Assembly (NCBI GenBank): GCA_018350325.1
Contig: JAEVLN010000041.1
Location: 245,023 to 309,022, forward strand
Length of the DNA: 64,000 nt
Reading direction: 5' to 3'
Source of the DNA: Globodera rostochiensis
Lineage: Eukaryota; Nematoda; Chromadorea; Rhabditida; Heteroderidae
Both the position numbers and the translations under genes were made by a program. Positions 46,246 through 56,489 of the stretch are shown in pieces. Every line of letters starts with the position of its first letter. The stretch's first letter is position 1. The notes beneath the pieces are model-generated. The model made no database searches, had not been told where the DNA came from, and was given only the letters and a program-made list of their open reading frames with translations.

Positions 46246-48003
46246 TTAGAGTCTGGGTGTCAATTTGAGAGCAATTTCTGTGGCTGGGCGTAAGACCAGT
46301 TCGGGCTTAAGGCCGATTTGGTCACGACGATGGATGCTTTTAACGCGAAAGTTGCGAAGGATCCACACGAGCATCGTTTTCTCCTCGAGAAGGGCGAAGC
46401 GTTGGCCAATGCAATTGCGACTACCGGCGGAGAAAGGCATAAAGGCGAACGGATGACGCCCTTTCATGTTCTCGCGTGAAAACCCAAAAAAGAAACAATT
46501 CATAATTCGGGGAGAGTTCAAACCCACCGATCCGGGTCAAAAACTTCCGGGTTCGGCCAATGTTCAGGGTCACGGTGGACCAAATAGATGTTCAGCAGCA
46601 CTTGCGTATTCGCGGGGATTCTGTTTCCGCCGATTGTCGTATCGGTGCTAAGACAACGCGCGACGAATGGGACGCTGGGGTAGAGACGGAGGATTTCTTT
46701 GGTGCAACACTCCAAGTAGCTGAGCTTGCCCAACTGCTCAATGCTGACCTCCTCTAAAGGATCGAATCCACACACCGATTGGATCTCATCGAAGACGCGT
46801 TGCTGGATGCTCTGATGGTTTCCAAGCATGAACAATGCCCAAACAACTGCGGATGACGTGGTGTCGTGCCCCTCGAACATGAAAGTATCAACCTGCAAAA
46901 AACGAAAATAGAAAAGTCGAAAATTCTCTCTACTTCATTTTGAATGTCCTGCTCCTTCAGCTCCCCGTGTTGCTCCATTTCAAGCAATAAGTCCAAAAAT
47001 GCAAGCCGTTCGTCACCATTTCCACTCGTCCCCATGCCCTCTCTCGCACGCATTTCCCTCCGCTCACCAATAACCTTTACAAGCGTTTGGACGGGTAACA
47101 GAACCAAACAAACCCCCCAAGCCTCTTCTGTAGTCTTACGTTACGGGTGAATGAGTGCAACACCTTCAGAGCCCACGAGTGTTCCTTCCCGTCGCCAAAC
47201 CAATTGAATATAGTGTCCAGCCACATCAGCGGGTTGTGCTGTCGACGTTGAATGATGTCAATGATTCGAAGCATTGCTCTAACATAGTCAGAATTAGACT
47301 CGAGCTGCGCATTCACCGATTGACCCATCGAAGTCTCACAAATAATGTCCAAAGCACAGAGGCTAACCAGTGGCGAAATGTTGGCAACAAGTCCGCTAAA
47401 ATGACTCTCGTGGATTAAAAAGTAATGTGTTTCTGCTGTGCTAACTTGTTTGCTTCCGTTATTTTGTGTAATTTCTGAACAAGAATGCTCGATTGATGGT
47501 TGAAAACGTGCAGGAAAATCTTCAGAATATCATAATGGAAGGTTGGAGTCAACAATTTACGTCTTGGTTTCCATTGTTCGGCATAACTGCACAAATGCAA
47601 GCGAATTCATCCGACGTAAGGAGGATCAAAAAGTAAAGTTCCACCTTGTCAACAAGCCGTTGCCAAGCCATGGTCTCAAAAATTCGTAAGAGAATCCTTT
47701 GTTGAGATGGTCCGTGTTGCTTACGATGGATTCGAGCAGCGTCGCGGAATAGACCATAACAGTCGGAGCAGGCCCAATCCAGAACGCAGTCATTCGCGGA
47801 TGGGACGGGTAAAGGTACGCCATCGCCATTATCTGAGCAACAGTTTCCTGAATGTCCGGCTTGGTGATGAGCATATGACCAAGAAATGGATAGGAACGAG
47901 GCGAAGGGATCAGACTGAATTGGTGACGAAGCTTAAAGTGCCGACGAATGATCAGAATAGAGAAGACCAGCAGGGGCAAGAGGAGCAGAATCAAGGAGGC
48001 CAT
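46246..48003 (-). CDS. Cytochrome P450, CYP4-like, 496 residues
   Basis: Six exons (47645-48003, 47446-47586, 47140-47395, 46934-47074, 46524-46892 and 46246-46470) give 496 residues. An N-terminal anchor ([19 protein letters not shown]) places it in the ER membrane. The I-helix oxygen-binding motif EGHDTTSS, the ExxR motif in [11 protein letters not shown], the PERF-region equivalent FDPDRW and the haem loop [10 protein letters not shown] (Cys442) are all present. The [17 protein letters not shown] segment is typical of CYP4 enzymes, which omega-hydroxylate fatty acids and related lipids. The substrate is unknown. The ATG is 14 bp from a TTCTAG acceptor, suitable for trans-splicing. The gene lies 208 bp downstream of the E3 ligase gene on the same strand. 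Confidence 0.95.
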
Positions 48004-48211
48004 GGAAAGGAAGTCTAGAACAATGGCATTAATGACATGTTAAAACCGATCAAAAGATCAATTATCGATTTGTCTAAACATTTTCTAAATAAGGAAATTA
48101 ATATGCTAGATAATAAGTATTATATTGTATGTAATAATGAAAAAGTGTGGAACAGGATGTGAACAAAAAGCTTTAAAAAATCGTTTGGGTAGTTTGGATT
48201 TCTTTGTGCGA

Positions 48212-51211
48212 TTAGAGGTTGGACTTCTTGGCATGAGAGAGGAGGTTTGACGAAAAAACTTCAGACAGTTCTTCCAAATGCTGTTTATTCCCCGATTTGG
48301 AAGAAGAAAACGGTTGGCACTTCTTCTTCGCACTGAGATGGATGGGGTCGAACTGGTCCAAAATCTTATAGTTAGTGTTGGAATAGGTCGACGGCTTGTC
48401 GCTTCCCGAAAGAATCTAAAGACAAATCGTTTAGACTTCAATTCTATTGTTCACTTTAAATAAAACATATAAAAATGCTCAAATTTGACTTTTAAAAATG
48501 TAATTGGACCATAATTTTTAATTACCTCTACCGAACTGTCGCCCTCGAAGGCGAAGTTCTTAGCGGCATGCACAACCTCTCCCTTGTCATTGGGATCAGT
48601 GAACGAAAAACCGAACGATGGACGCGTCTGATATTGTGCCGAGTTCGTCGTCCCTCCCGCCCCGTCAACTTTGCGTTTCTTGCTCTTTTCATTTTCCTTG
48701 CGCAACTCCTCATTCTCTTTGCGAAGTTCCCCGACTTCCTTCTCCCTTTTGCATCTTTCCAGCCGTTCTTTCTTAATCTCACTGCCCAATTTCTTATTCT
48801 TCTTAATCTCCTCATCGCGCTGACTAAAGTCCAAGAATATTATAAAGAAGACTCGAAATGATAGCAAAGATACTTTCGCATAAGCTTGAGAAACTTTGCT
48901 TCGTCCGGTTGTCCATTAAGTTTGATGTACTTGTCAATGTCTTCGTCGTCACCACCGTTCTTCATCAAATGTGCATAGCTTAAAAGTGTAATTCTTATAA
49001 AGATTGTTGTTTCTTTTACTAAATTGGGTTAATATGGGTCCAAAGCAGTGTTCCGATTCAGGAAAAAACATTTCGGAATTTATTAATTTTGGAGTTCGGA
49101 CTTTTAAAAAACCTGTACCTCAGAATAGCGGTCTGTACTTGTACAAAAGTACAGGAAAAATACAAGCTTTATACCAGGCCCGTAGCCAGAAATTTTTCGG
49201 GGGGGGGGGGGAGCGCCGTCGAGAAAATTTTGAACTTTTGACTCTATTTGTTGAGAGATTTGCAGCCAAAAATTAAAAATACGACTTTTGAAGCTTAGTC
49301 GATATTTGTTAAGAAAATTGGTCAAAAAATTACCAAGTGTCCTCTCCACATGGTTTTGGTTCTAGTCCGGTTTATGCGTCCCATGAACTTTTATGCGTCC
49401 CATAAACTTTTATGCGTCCCATAAAACTTTTGTGCGTCCCATGAACTTTTACGCGTCCCATGATGCCGTGTAAATGTTTTACTTTAGAAATTTTTTGGTA
49501 AGCCTAAAGAATGAGGGTCCCAATTTTTTAATCAAAAAATAAAAACTTTTTATAAAGTCGTTAGAAAATAGTTTCTAAGGCTTTTCTGGGACGTAGAATC
49601 CGAATCTGATATCTAAAAAGACGAAGTCCGTTTGGTTGTTTGTTTTTTGAACAAAGTAATACTCCAGTTTGTTCCCCCCTTATTGGAAAAATAAATTTTT
49701 TTGTTTTGAAGTTAAGAAAATGATTAGGGGTATTCCGGGGGCCTAGAATCCGAATCTGACCACCTCCATTTCGACCGATTTTAAACCCCGGAGGGGAACA
49801 AACTGGAGTATTACCTTTTTTTTAAAAATGGGGGGTATCAGCTTTACTATTACCAAAAATCAAGTACTTGATGAAAAAATCTTAGACATGACAAAATTGA
49901 TGTAGAACTCCATGGGACGCATAAAAGTTTTATGGGACGCATAAAAGTTCATGGGACGCATAAAAGTTTATGGGACGCATAAAAGTTCATGGGACGCATA
50001 AAAGTTCATGGGACGCATAAACCGGACTAGAACCATGGTTTTTTTTGCTCAAATTTCATTTCGGGGGAGGGGGGGGGGGGGAGAGCATGCCCATCCCCTC
50101 CCTGGCTACGGGCTTGCTGTATACAAGTATGAAACTCTAATTAATTAATTTAAAAATTACAAATCGCTGGCAACAATACGTCGTTTGTACGTGTCATTCT
50201 TTTCCTTCAGTATGCTCTGATCGAAAAGCTGTGACTCCAAATGTCGGATGTGCTGTTTTTTCGTCTGAAGTTGAAGTGCATGTTGGTCACCTTTGGCCTT
50301 TTCTTGCTTCAGCTTAAAGCAAAACAAATAGAGAGAAACTCGGCCCCAAAATGTACCTTGAGGTCAAAAAAAACGAGCTTTTCCTTATGTTCTTTTACGG
50401 TGAGTTCCAATGCCATCTTCTCATCGCGTATCTTCTTCAGTTCCGCAACTAGTTCAGTCTAAAAAGATGTAGCTATTAGCTAAAGGAAAAAATTCCTGGC
50501 TTCTTTCAATTTTCACATACCAAAAATATGGAGTAAACCCAACTCATCCATGGAGCATACTCGCTTCAACTTTAACCGATTTAGAGTCTTAACGCCACTC
50601 GAAAGATCTCGAAAAGTTAAAGCTAACATTAAGTTAAAGCTTTACGATTGAACAAGTTCAAAAAAGTTATGGCGCCAAAAAACCCCCAAAAATCGTAATT
50701 TTTAAATTTTATCAAGTACTAGTATTAAGGCCATAACTTTTTTGAAACTTGTCCAATCACAAAGCTTTAACTTAATGTTAGCTTCAACCCTTCGAGATCT
50801 TTATAGCCTTAAGATTCTCTAAATTAGTTAAGGTTAAAGCAAGTTATGCTCCATTGGATGAGTTGGGTGGGACCCCAAAAAAACATATTTTTGTCAAATT
50901 TAAAATATTTACTCATTTGAACACGTTAATAAGTGATAACCAACATTGATTGGCTCTTCAGGAAATTGGCTGAATGATTTGTCGCATTCATCAAAGAAAA
51001 GTTTGGTAATGTCGCGTCTGATGTTTGTCGTCCGACAATTCGGGCACGTCTTCGAATTCTGAATTTAAAATATTTAAAGACGCAAAATATCTATCTCTAC
51101 CATAATCCATTTGTCGATGCATTCGTAATGATATGTATGCCCACATTTGAGAGCCGAGATATCAGTAATGTCAAAGTTGAGTGTACAGATACTACACCGA
51201 CCGAAATTCAT
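48212..51211 (-). CDS. RING finger, coiled-coil protein, TRAIP-like E3 ligase
   Basis: Seven exons (51101-51211, 50945-51058, 50357-50458, 50161-50312, 48874-48978, 48526-48823 and 48212-48415) encode 361 residues. The N-terminal RING (CSIC at 6-9, CGHTYHYECIDKW, then CPNC) has all eight ligands in C3H2C3-like order. It is followed by a long Lys/Glu-rich coiled coil (LKKIRDEKMALELTVKEHKE; KKNKKLGSEIKKERLERCKR). RING plus coiled coil at about this size is the layout of TRAIP/TRUL-1, a replisome-associated ubiquitin ligase. That assignment rests on layout and RING similarity only. Two introns have grown by transposon insertion: one holds a palindromic MITE (50536-50878), the other a nested pair (49175-50116). 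Confidence 0.8.
49175..50116. mobile_element. hAT-type element carrying a nested element
   Basis: The left terminus CAGGCCCGTAGCCAG is matched by the inverted right terminus CTGGCTACGGGCTTG, flanked by near-identical 8-mers CTTTATAC (49167-49174) and CTGTATAC (50117-50124). Next to each end lie AAATTT and a G-run, as in the MITE at 2458-2707, so it is the same family. About 265 bp remain once the nested insertion (49358-50034) is subtracted. The element sits in an intron of the TRAIP-like gene. Confidence 0.82.
49358..50034. mobile_element. Foldback element with tandem 19-20 bp terminal repeats
   Basis: Termini GGTTCTAGTCCGGTTTATGC and its inverted copy at the right end (GCATAAACCGGACTAGAACC), flanked by perfect 8-bp duplications ATGGTTTT (49350-49357 and 50035-50042). 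Each arm is a tandem array of TTTTATGCGTCCCATGAAC-like units, five on the left and six on the right. The interior (49470-49900) is AT-rich and non-coding. It is inserted inside an older hAT-type element. Confidence 0.9.
50536..50878. mobile_element. Palindromic MITE in an intron
   Basis: ACCCAACTCATCCATGGAGC at the left pairs with GCTCCATTGGATGAGTTGGG at the right. The pairing continues inward (TTTAACTTAATGTTAGCT with AGCTAACATTAAGTTAAA, and AAAAAAGTTATGGCG with its complement), giving arms of about 150 bp. It is non-coding and lies in the second intron of the TRAIP-like gene. Confidence 0.8.
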
Positions 51212-51820
51212 CCGAGAGTTTTGTAAAAGGATAGTAAATAGTAAGATTCTTTTTAAAAAAAGTTGGTAAAAAATTGTAGAAATCCTCCATTTAGGTATTA
51301 GAAATTTAAACCGTCTAGAGGGCTGCTGTGTAAGTGCAGAATCTCCAATGGTACGGCCAGGCCGAAAACTTTATACAAAATGCAATTAAATATAAAATGC
51401 TTTCGAACAAAAAACTATTTTATATTTACTTTTTTTCAAAAAAAAACCAAATACGCACCCGCCCACGCACGCCATTCATTAAATTCACTGCGGTTGGTTA
51501 AAAAAGGAGCTTTGCGTTTGAACAAAAAAAAATTTTTTGAATAAAAAAAATTCGCTAAAAGTTTTCGCTCCGATAAAAAATGATTTTGAAAACAAATTGT
51601 AATTTGTGTAGTCAATTACCGTTTCCGAGGAGTGCCATTTATGCGTTTCCGTGATTGAAACCCTTAACTTGATCAAAAACCTCTCCATTCATTAGTCAAA
51701 TTCTAAGAGGGACCGTACCCATCACGTTATAGCCTTTTCTAAGCAGCTGTTGCACACAAAATACGCTCCTCATAATAATCTGGGCCGAGTAGGGGTCAAT
51801 CGCGTCTCGCCAGGCGGGGG
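51212..51820. other. Intergenic with a possible transposase scrap
   Basis: Upstream region of the TRAIP-like gene. On the minus strand, about 51818-51705, a 37-codon frame (AWRDAIDPYSAQIIMRSVF, then LLRKGYNVMGTV, then a stop) has the feel of a piggyBac-type transposase segment. That is a weak impression, not a call. Confidence 0.3.
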
Positions 51821-52674
51821 GAAGTTTGGGCACCGGGAAGTTTTGGCACCACAATACAGATTTTAAAAAATTATAATTAAATTATAATGATACAATAAAG
51901 TCATATTAAAATTTTAATAAGATAAATTTTGATAATGTTTTCCGAGAATTTTCATTAAAATTTTCTTAAAACATTCGATCCGCTTTCTAAAGGTTGCACT
52001 TTTTTGTTGATCCACATCACATTGGATAAGATGTTCGTTTGGATGTTTATGGACAATCGCCTCCCGCCGGTTGTTGCCTTGTTTACAACATCTTTATGCA
52101 CCAAAATAATAATCGCCGGGTGCATAGTGACAAATAGGTTGAATAACAAACAAAATAAGAAGGGTGATTCAACGCTCAACGCCGGGGGCAGGGGCTAAGC
52201 AGTGCTGTCTTCCTTACAATCTTTGCTTCTTCATTTGCTGAATTATTCCAACGTTCCTCTTCTCATATTAAACTTAATAAATAAAATTCGCGGAGAAATC
52301 CGAGAGGATTCTCCTCGTCTAAGTAGAGTGATCAGAGCAATTATGGAGGAAAACGGGATCTTCCAGACCATGGTGGAAGAATATATGGCCCCATGCAAGG
52401 AATAAGGGGTCGTGGGTTAGATCGCAGAGCTGAGAATATTCAGCAAGATGAAAATTTGTTAGCTATATTTAATATGCGTTTAGGACGTGAACCACTTGAA
52501 TATTTGCGTACCATTAGCTACTATTTGCCACATTAACACGATCATTTTACATTAAACCTAATCACTTTATTATCATTATAATTTAATTATAATTTTTTAA
52601 AATCTGTATTGTGGTGCCCAAACTTCCTGATTGCCCAAACTTCTGGTGCCCAAACTTCCCGGTGCCCAAACTTC
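51821..52674. mobile_element. Element with tandem AAGTTTGGGCACC terminal repeats
   Basis: The left end starts GAAGTTTGGGCACCGGGAAG. The right end is a tandem array of the inverted motif (GGTGCCCAAACTTC, four copies with variants GATTGCCCAAACTTC). Inside these, ACAATACAGATTTTAAAAAA at the left pairs with its complement at the right, extending through TTATAATTAAATTATAATGA. The interior holds two short plus-strand ORFs (52004-52198 and 52202-52405) of normal composition without a recognisable domain. No target duplication was resolved. Confidence 0.75.
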
Positions 52675-52831
52675 ATGTCGCCTCTCGCCAGTCGCGTCTG
52701 GCCGGTCGAGTCCCAGTACAAAAAGGGCCACTCCCGTCTCATCCACAAAAAATTCTGCATTTTATCCTTGGCAAAAAAATTTTTATCAAAGAAGCGATTG
52801 TACAACAAAATAACAAATTTAACAAAACAAA

Positions 52832-53146
52832 TTAATTCATTCGGTAATTGCTTGAAATTCCCCTAAGGGCTTCAATAATTGAATGGGGATTGATTTGGTT
52901 CTGGATGTCCTGGTGATCGGGTTGGAGTTGAGGTAGAGCGCTGTGCTGGCAGTTATGCTCCCCAACGGTCTTCAGGACGACATCGTTGAGCGATGTGTGC
53001 ACGCGTCCTCGGCATTTGAAATCGCTGCGTTGGTTTTCGCAGCGCCAAAATTTGACATCTCTGTCGGCGTTGAACATATGAAAGACATACAAGCAGCCTT
53101 CATGTTGAAGTTTTTGTTGTTTTGCTTGGTTTTTATTTCTTGATTT
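52832..53146 (-). CDS. FLYWCH-type zinc-finger fragment
   Basis: The minus-strand frame reads LQHEGCLYVFHMFNADRD, then FWRC, CRGRVHTSLNDVVLKTVG and EHNCQH, ending at a TAA at 52832. This matches the FLYWCH pattern (aromatic-rich strand, WRC, a second Cys, a GR-HT turn and a terminal H-x-H-like pair, here HNCQH). FLYWCH domains occur in MULE-related transposase genes and in nematode transcriptional repressors (FLH proteins). The 5' part is unresolved, and the frame opens only at about 53130. Surrounding transposon debris favours a mobile-element origin. Confidence 0.6.
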   Translation of the reverse strand, partial: KSRNKNQAKQQKLQHEGCLYVFHMFNADRDVKFWRCENQRSDFKCRGRVHTSLNDVVLKTVGEHNCQHSALPQLQPDHQDIQNQINPHSIIEALRGISSNYRMN

Positions 53147-53354
53147 TCCATTACGCTAAAACATGAACATTGAAGAAATAGTAGAATGAAATTGATTTTT
53201 GCGGTCCAAAAAAAATAAAAAACTTTTTTTGTTGTGGGACTTGGTCGGCCCGCTTCGATCTGGGCCACTTCGTAATAACCTTTAAAACATCCTAAAGCTA
53301 ATTTACCTAGCTTCAGTCCGACAGCCTCGGCGAAGGAGGACAGCAAAAGACAAA

Positions 53355-54480
53355 TGCACGGGACCGGGACGGGATTTCCCGGTTTTCAGGCCCCGGTCCC
53401 GGTCGGGACGGGACTTTTTGAAAACTGAAAGTCCCGGTTTACAATTCTTACAATGGGAAGGTCTTCAGGTGTTGCAAGCACTTATCGTTTTTCCTCTACT
53501 CACATAATCTTCCCCCTATAATAAAATGTTTCAATTAAATACTTGTTAAAATGCGAGCAAAACAAGAATTTTTAAATAAATTCATAACATCTTCCTGAAT
53601 TTTTTGCTTCAAATTTCTTAACAAATATCAATTAAAATGTTTAAAAAATTTCCCCGGAGGCTCCGCCGGACATCCCCACTCTTATGTAATTTTTTTTTTG
53701 AAGATTTTCATCACTAGAGTAACGAGAGAAACGTGTAATACTGGAGGTGCATCTCTGCAGTAGGCAACCCATAAAACTTTTTATGCTTTCTGGGGAACGG
53801 GCGAAAATTCAGCGAAAAATATTAATAGTAATTGCATGGAAGGGATTCGAACCCTTGCCTCATTTTTGTTGAAAAGCACACAGACCACTAGGACAACTAG
53901 AGGCCTAAAATCGATCGAAAACGCTTTTCCCAGCTGATCTCCTCTACCTCGGTGCCTTTTTTGTTTTTGTTTAAATCGAATTTATCACTGTTACAAAATA
54001 TGATAAATTATTTGATTATGAATTCTCAAAATATAAAGATTTAAGTAGGAGATGCTGAAGTGTGATTATGAAGGCAAAAATGATATGGGACTGGTAATTT
54101 GAAAATCTAAATTATAGGAAAACTCATCAGGGAGAAATGAATTATAAAAGACTTACAATTTGGGAATGAATGTCAATACTGGCGTTAGCCGGGAGCGGGA
54201 TTTTTGGGAAAACCTGGGGCTGGATATTCCCGGTCAAAAAACTCGGACTAATAAAAAAATGATTGGTAAAAAACCGGGATCAAAATTTTAGTATCAAATT
54301 GAAGAAAATGAACATTTTAGATGCGCGTATCCATAGACCACAGTGGGGCCCTTTCATTTTGCTAATTAAATCTTCACAAAAACTCCTCCAATTCCTAAAA
54401 AGCCAAAAAGTTGCCGTATTTTTAAAAGTTTGGTTGCAAATCTCATAACATCCCGACCCGGCCAACGTTAGTCAATACAC
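53355..54480. other. Repeat-rich spacer with CCCGGT/GGGACGGGA motifs
   Basis: The left part (53362-53440) repeats GGGACGGGA, CCCGGTTTTC and CCCGGTCGGGACGGGAC. The right part (54190-54475) has GGGAGCGGGATTTTTGGGAA, TTCCCGGTC and ATCCCGACCCGG. These may be the degraded ends of one element of about 1.1 kb whose interior carries the tRNA-like relic. I could not define termini. Confidence 0.4.
53833..53908 (-). tRNA. tRNA-like relic (degenerate tRNA or SINE head)
   Basis: The minus strand carries a perfect B box (GGTTCGAATCC, plus-strand 53843-53853) inside a 5-bp T stem AAGGG/CCCTT. An A-box-like GTTGTCCTAGTGG lies about 33 nt upstream (53885-53897). The acceptor arms do not pair and no clean anticodon stem can be drawn, so it is probably not a working tRNA. 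A tRNA-derived SINE or pseudo-tRNA fits better. Confidence 0.5.
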
Positions 54481-54552
54481 AGGAAATTGCGGAATATTGT
54501 CAAATCAGAAACAAACACTGGCATTTCAAGTACATATAAACTAATTTTGGTT

Positions 54553-56489
54553 TCAGGGGAAAAAGTTGAGAGCTTGGTTTGAAGCAGACCCAACCGTAAA
54601 AACGCGAAAACCGATGTTCCGCAGCTTCTCCTGGTCTACGATTCTACGCCCGTCGAACAAACAGGCCGGTTTCTTCATGTTCTGATAGATTCGACCGTAA
54701 TCCAAAATCTAAAATTGTCACTGAAAAAGGTCCTTATCCGGTGGGGGCACTTGGAACTCCTCCCATTCGGTTAATATAACGACAGCATAACAACCATTAG
54801 CCGCTTCATAAGGACTCTCGTGGACAGAGACCAATTCGCGTACTAAAAACAAAATATTGGAAAATTGTGCGCTATTAAATAACCATTTTGGTTCTCGGAT
54901 ACATTCTCCAATTCGCGTATAATCACTGTTTCTGACACTTTTGGATCGTAAATGCGTAATTGCGCGTGCTCTTCAAGAAGGTCTCGTGCAATGTAAATTG
55001 CCGGAGATTCTCTTAAAAAGACAATTTACGTTATAAACATTCATTTGAAGTTTCCCTGCCTGGTATCCCCGGTGTTCTTTTTGAACGAAAATCCAAAAAT
55101 TGCGATTTTTTTGTCCACCGCCGTGTTGAACAGTTCGGACACAATTTTCTCTGCGAATCGCTTTCGTTGCCAATTGTTCAGCTCGATAACTTGCATCCAA
55201 TAATCGGAGACGGGTTGAAGATGCATAACCTAAAATTGAACATTCTCTTCCAGTTTTGATGGCCAAGTCCGACTTCGCACAAATAGACCAGAGAGAGTAC
55301 GTCCTTCTGGAAACAGCTCCCCCCAAAGCCAACGCTCGCGTTCAGAAATTTGTCGCCAATTCGCGAGTCGCGACCAACGGCCCGCGCGACTTCGCCCACA
55401 TCGGCGCCGGTTGTCTCACAAATTGCCGAAATTGAATTTATACTCGAAATTCGTTGTGCCAAAAAGGCATTGGCCGCCTGCAAAATGCGAATGTAGCAAA
55501 AGTATGCGCCGTCGCCGCCAAAAATTAGTACCAATTTCGAAAGTTCTGAGGACCACGTGTTCATTGTAATTATCCTCTCCCGTGGCACCCATCGCTCGTA
55601 AATGGACACCAATTGCCCAATGGCGGTCAGACCTTTGCCGGAATGATCGGTTCAATGAAACAGCGTAAAATCCCCCCACCTTTGGGCGACTGCTCCCCAC
55701 CGATGAGAACCCGGTCAGGGTTGGCCAAATCCGTTATGGCCGTCCCCTCAGCAAGGAATTCGGGGTTTGAGAGTATCTTAAAGGGTTATACAGAAGAAAT
55801 GTAAATGTACTCCGCGATCATATGATAAGACCTGAAATGCGAATCGGCCCGGGTTCAGCTTCTCCGCTTCACGCAAAATGTGCCGGATGCTCTCCGCCGC
55901 TTTAACCGGCACCGTCGACTTTTCAACCACAATTTTTGGCCCATTTGCGTATTCGGCGATTGATCTCGCGACCGATTCCATGTAACGAAGGTCGGGGGCC
56001 CGGTCCTCAAAATGGACAATAAACACAAAAAGTTGCATTCTTTGAAGGGACCAACCCTTCCGCGTCCGTATGTTTTTGTCGGAGTGTTCACCGACATAAA
56101 AATAATTTGAGCGTTTTGAATGGCCGAGGGAATGTCGTCGGAAAAGAATAAATTGCGCCCGCGGCACTCCAAAACGATTTCCTTCAGTCCGGGCTAAAAA
56201 AGGCAATTGGAAAACAATTCAAAAGTTATCCAACCACCTCAAATATTGGCAATTTGTCCGAATTCCATTGTCCAATCCTTTCTCTGTTCATGTCCACAAC
56301 TGTCACAGCAATGTCCGGACATTTGTGGGCAATCATTGCACACGTTGGCCCTCCCACGTAACCGGCCCCAATGCACGAAATACGTCGAATTCGCTGTTCT
56401 TCGGCCCCAAACAAATCGAAACCGGCACATTTAATGCCGTTGAGCTGGAGAGAATCCGTCTCCGCCTTCTCTTTCTCATTAGGCGCCAT
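54553..56489 (-). CDS. sqv-4: UDP-glucose 6-dehydrogenase
   Basis: This cytosolic enzyme oxidises UDP-glucose to UDP-glucuronate with two NAD+, supplying chondroitin and heparan sulfate synthesis. Ten exons (56238-56489, 56056-56193, 55832-56005, 55680-55776, 55532-55632, 55274-55477, 55060-55229, 54884-55011, 54751-54842 and 54553-54708) give 503 residues. Seen are the Rossmann motif [56 protein letters not shown] and the catalytic cysteine in FGGSCFQKD (Cys309). FKKNTGDTR and FDGRRIVD follow. All key residues are intact. The N-terminus has about 30 residues before the Rossmann fold. The intron at 55012-55059 must use a GC donor (ACCAG|GCAGGG), since reading through meets a stop. Confidence 0.97.

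Noticed and set aside
53833..53908. Functional tRNA gene
   Set aside because: The B box is perfect, but acceptor and anticodon stems do not pair. Reported only as a relic.
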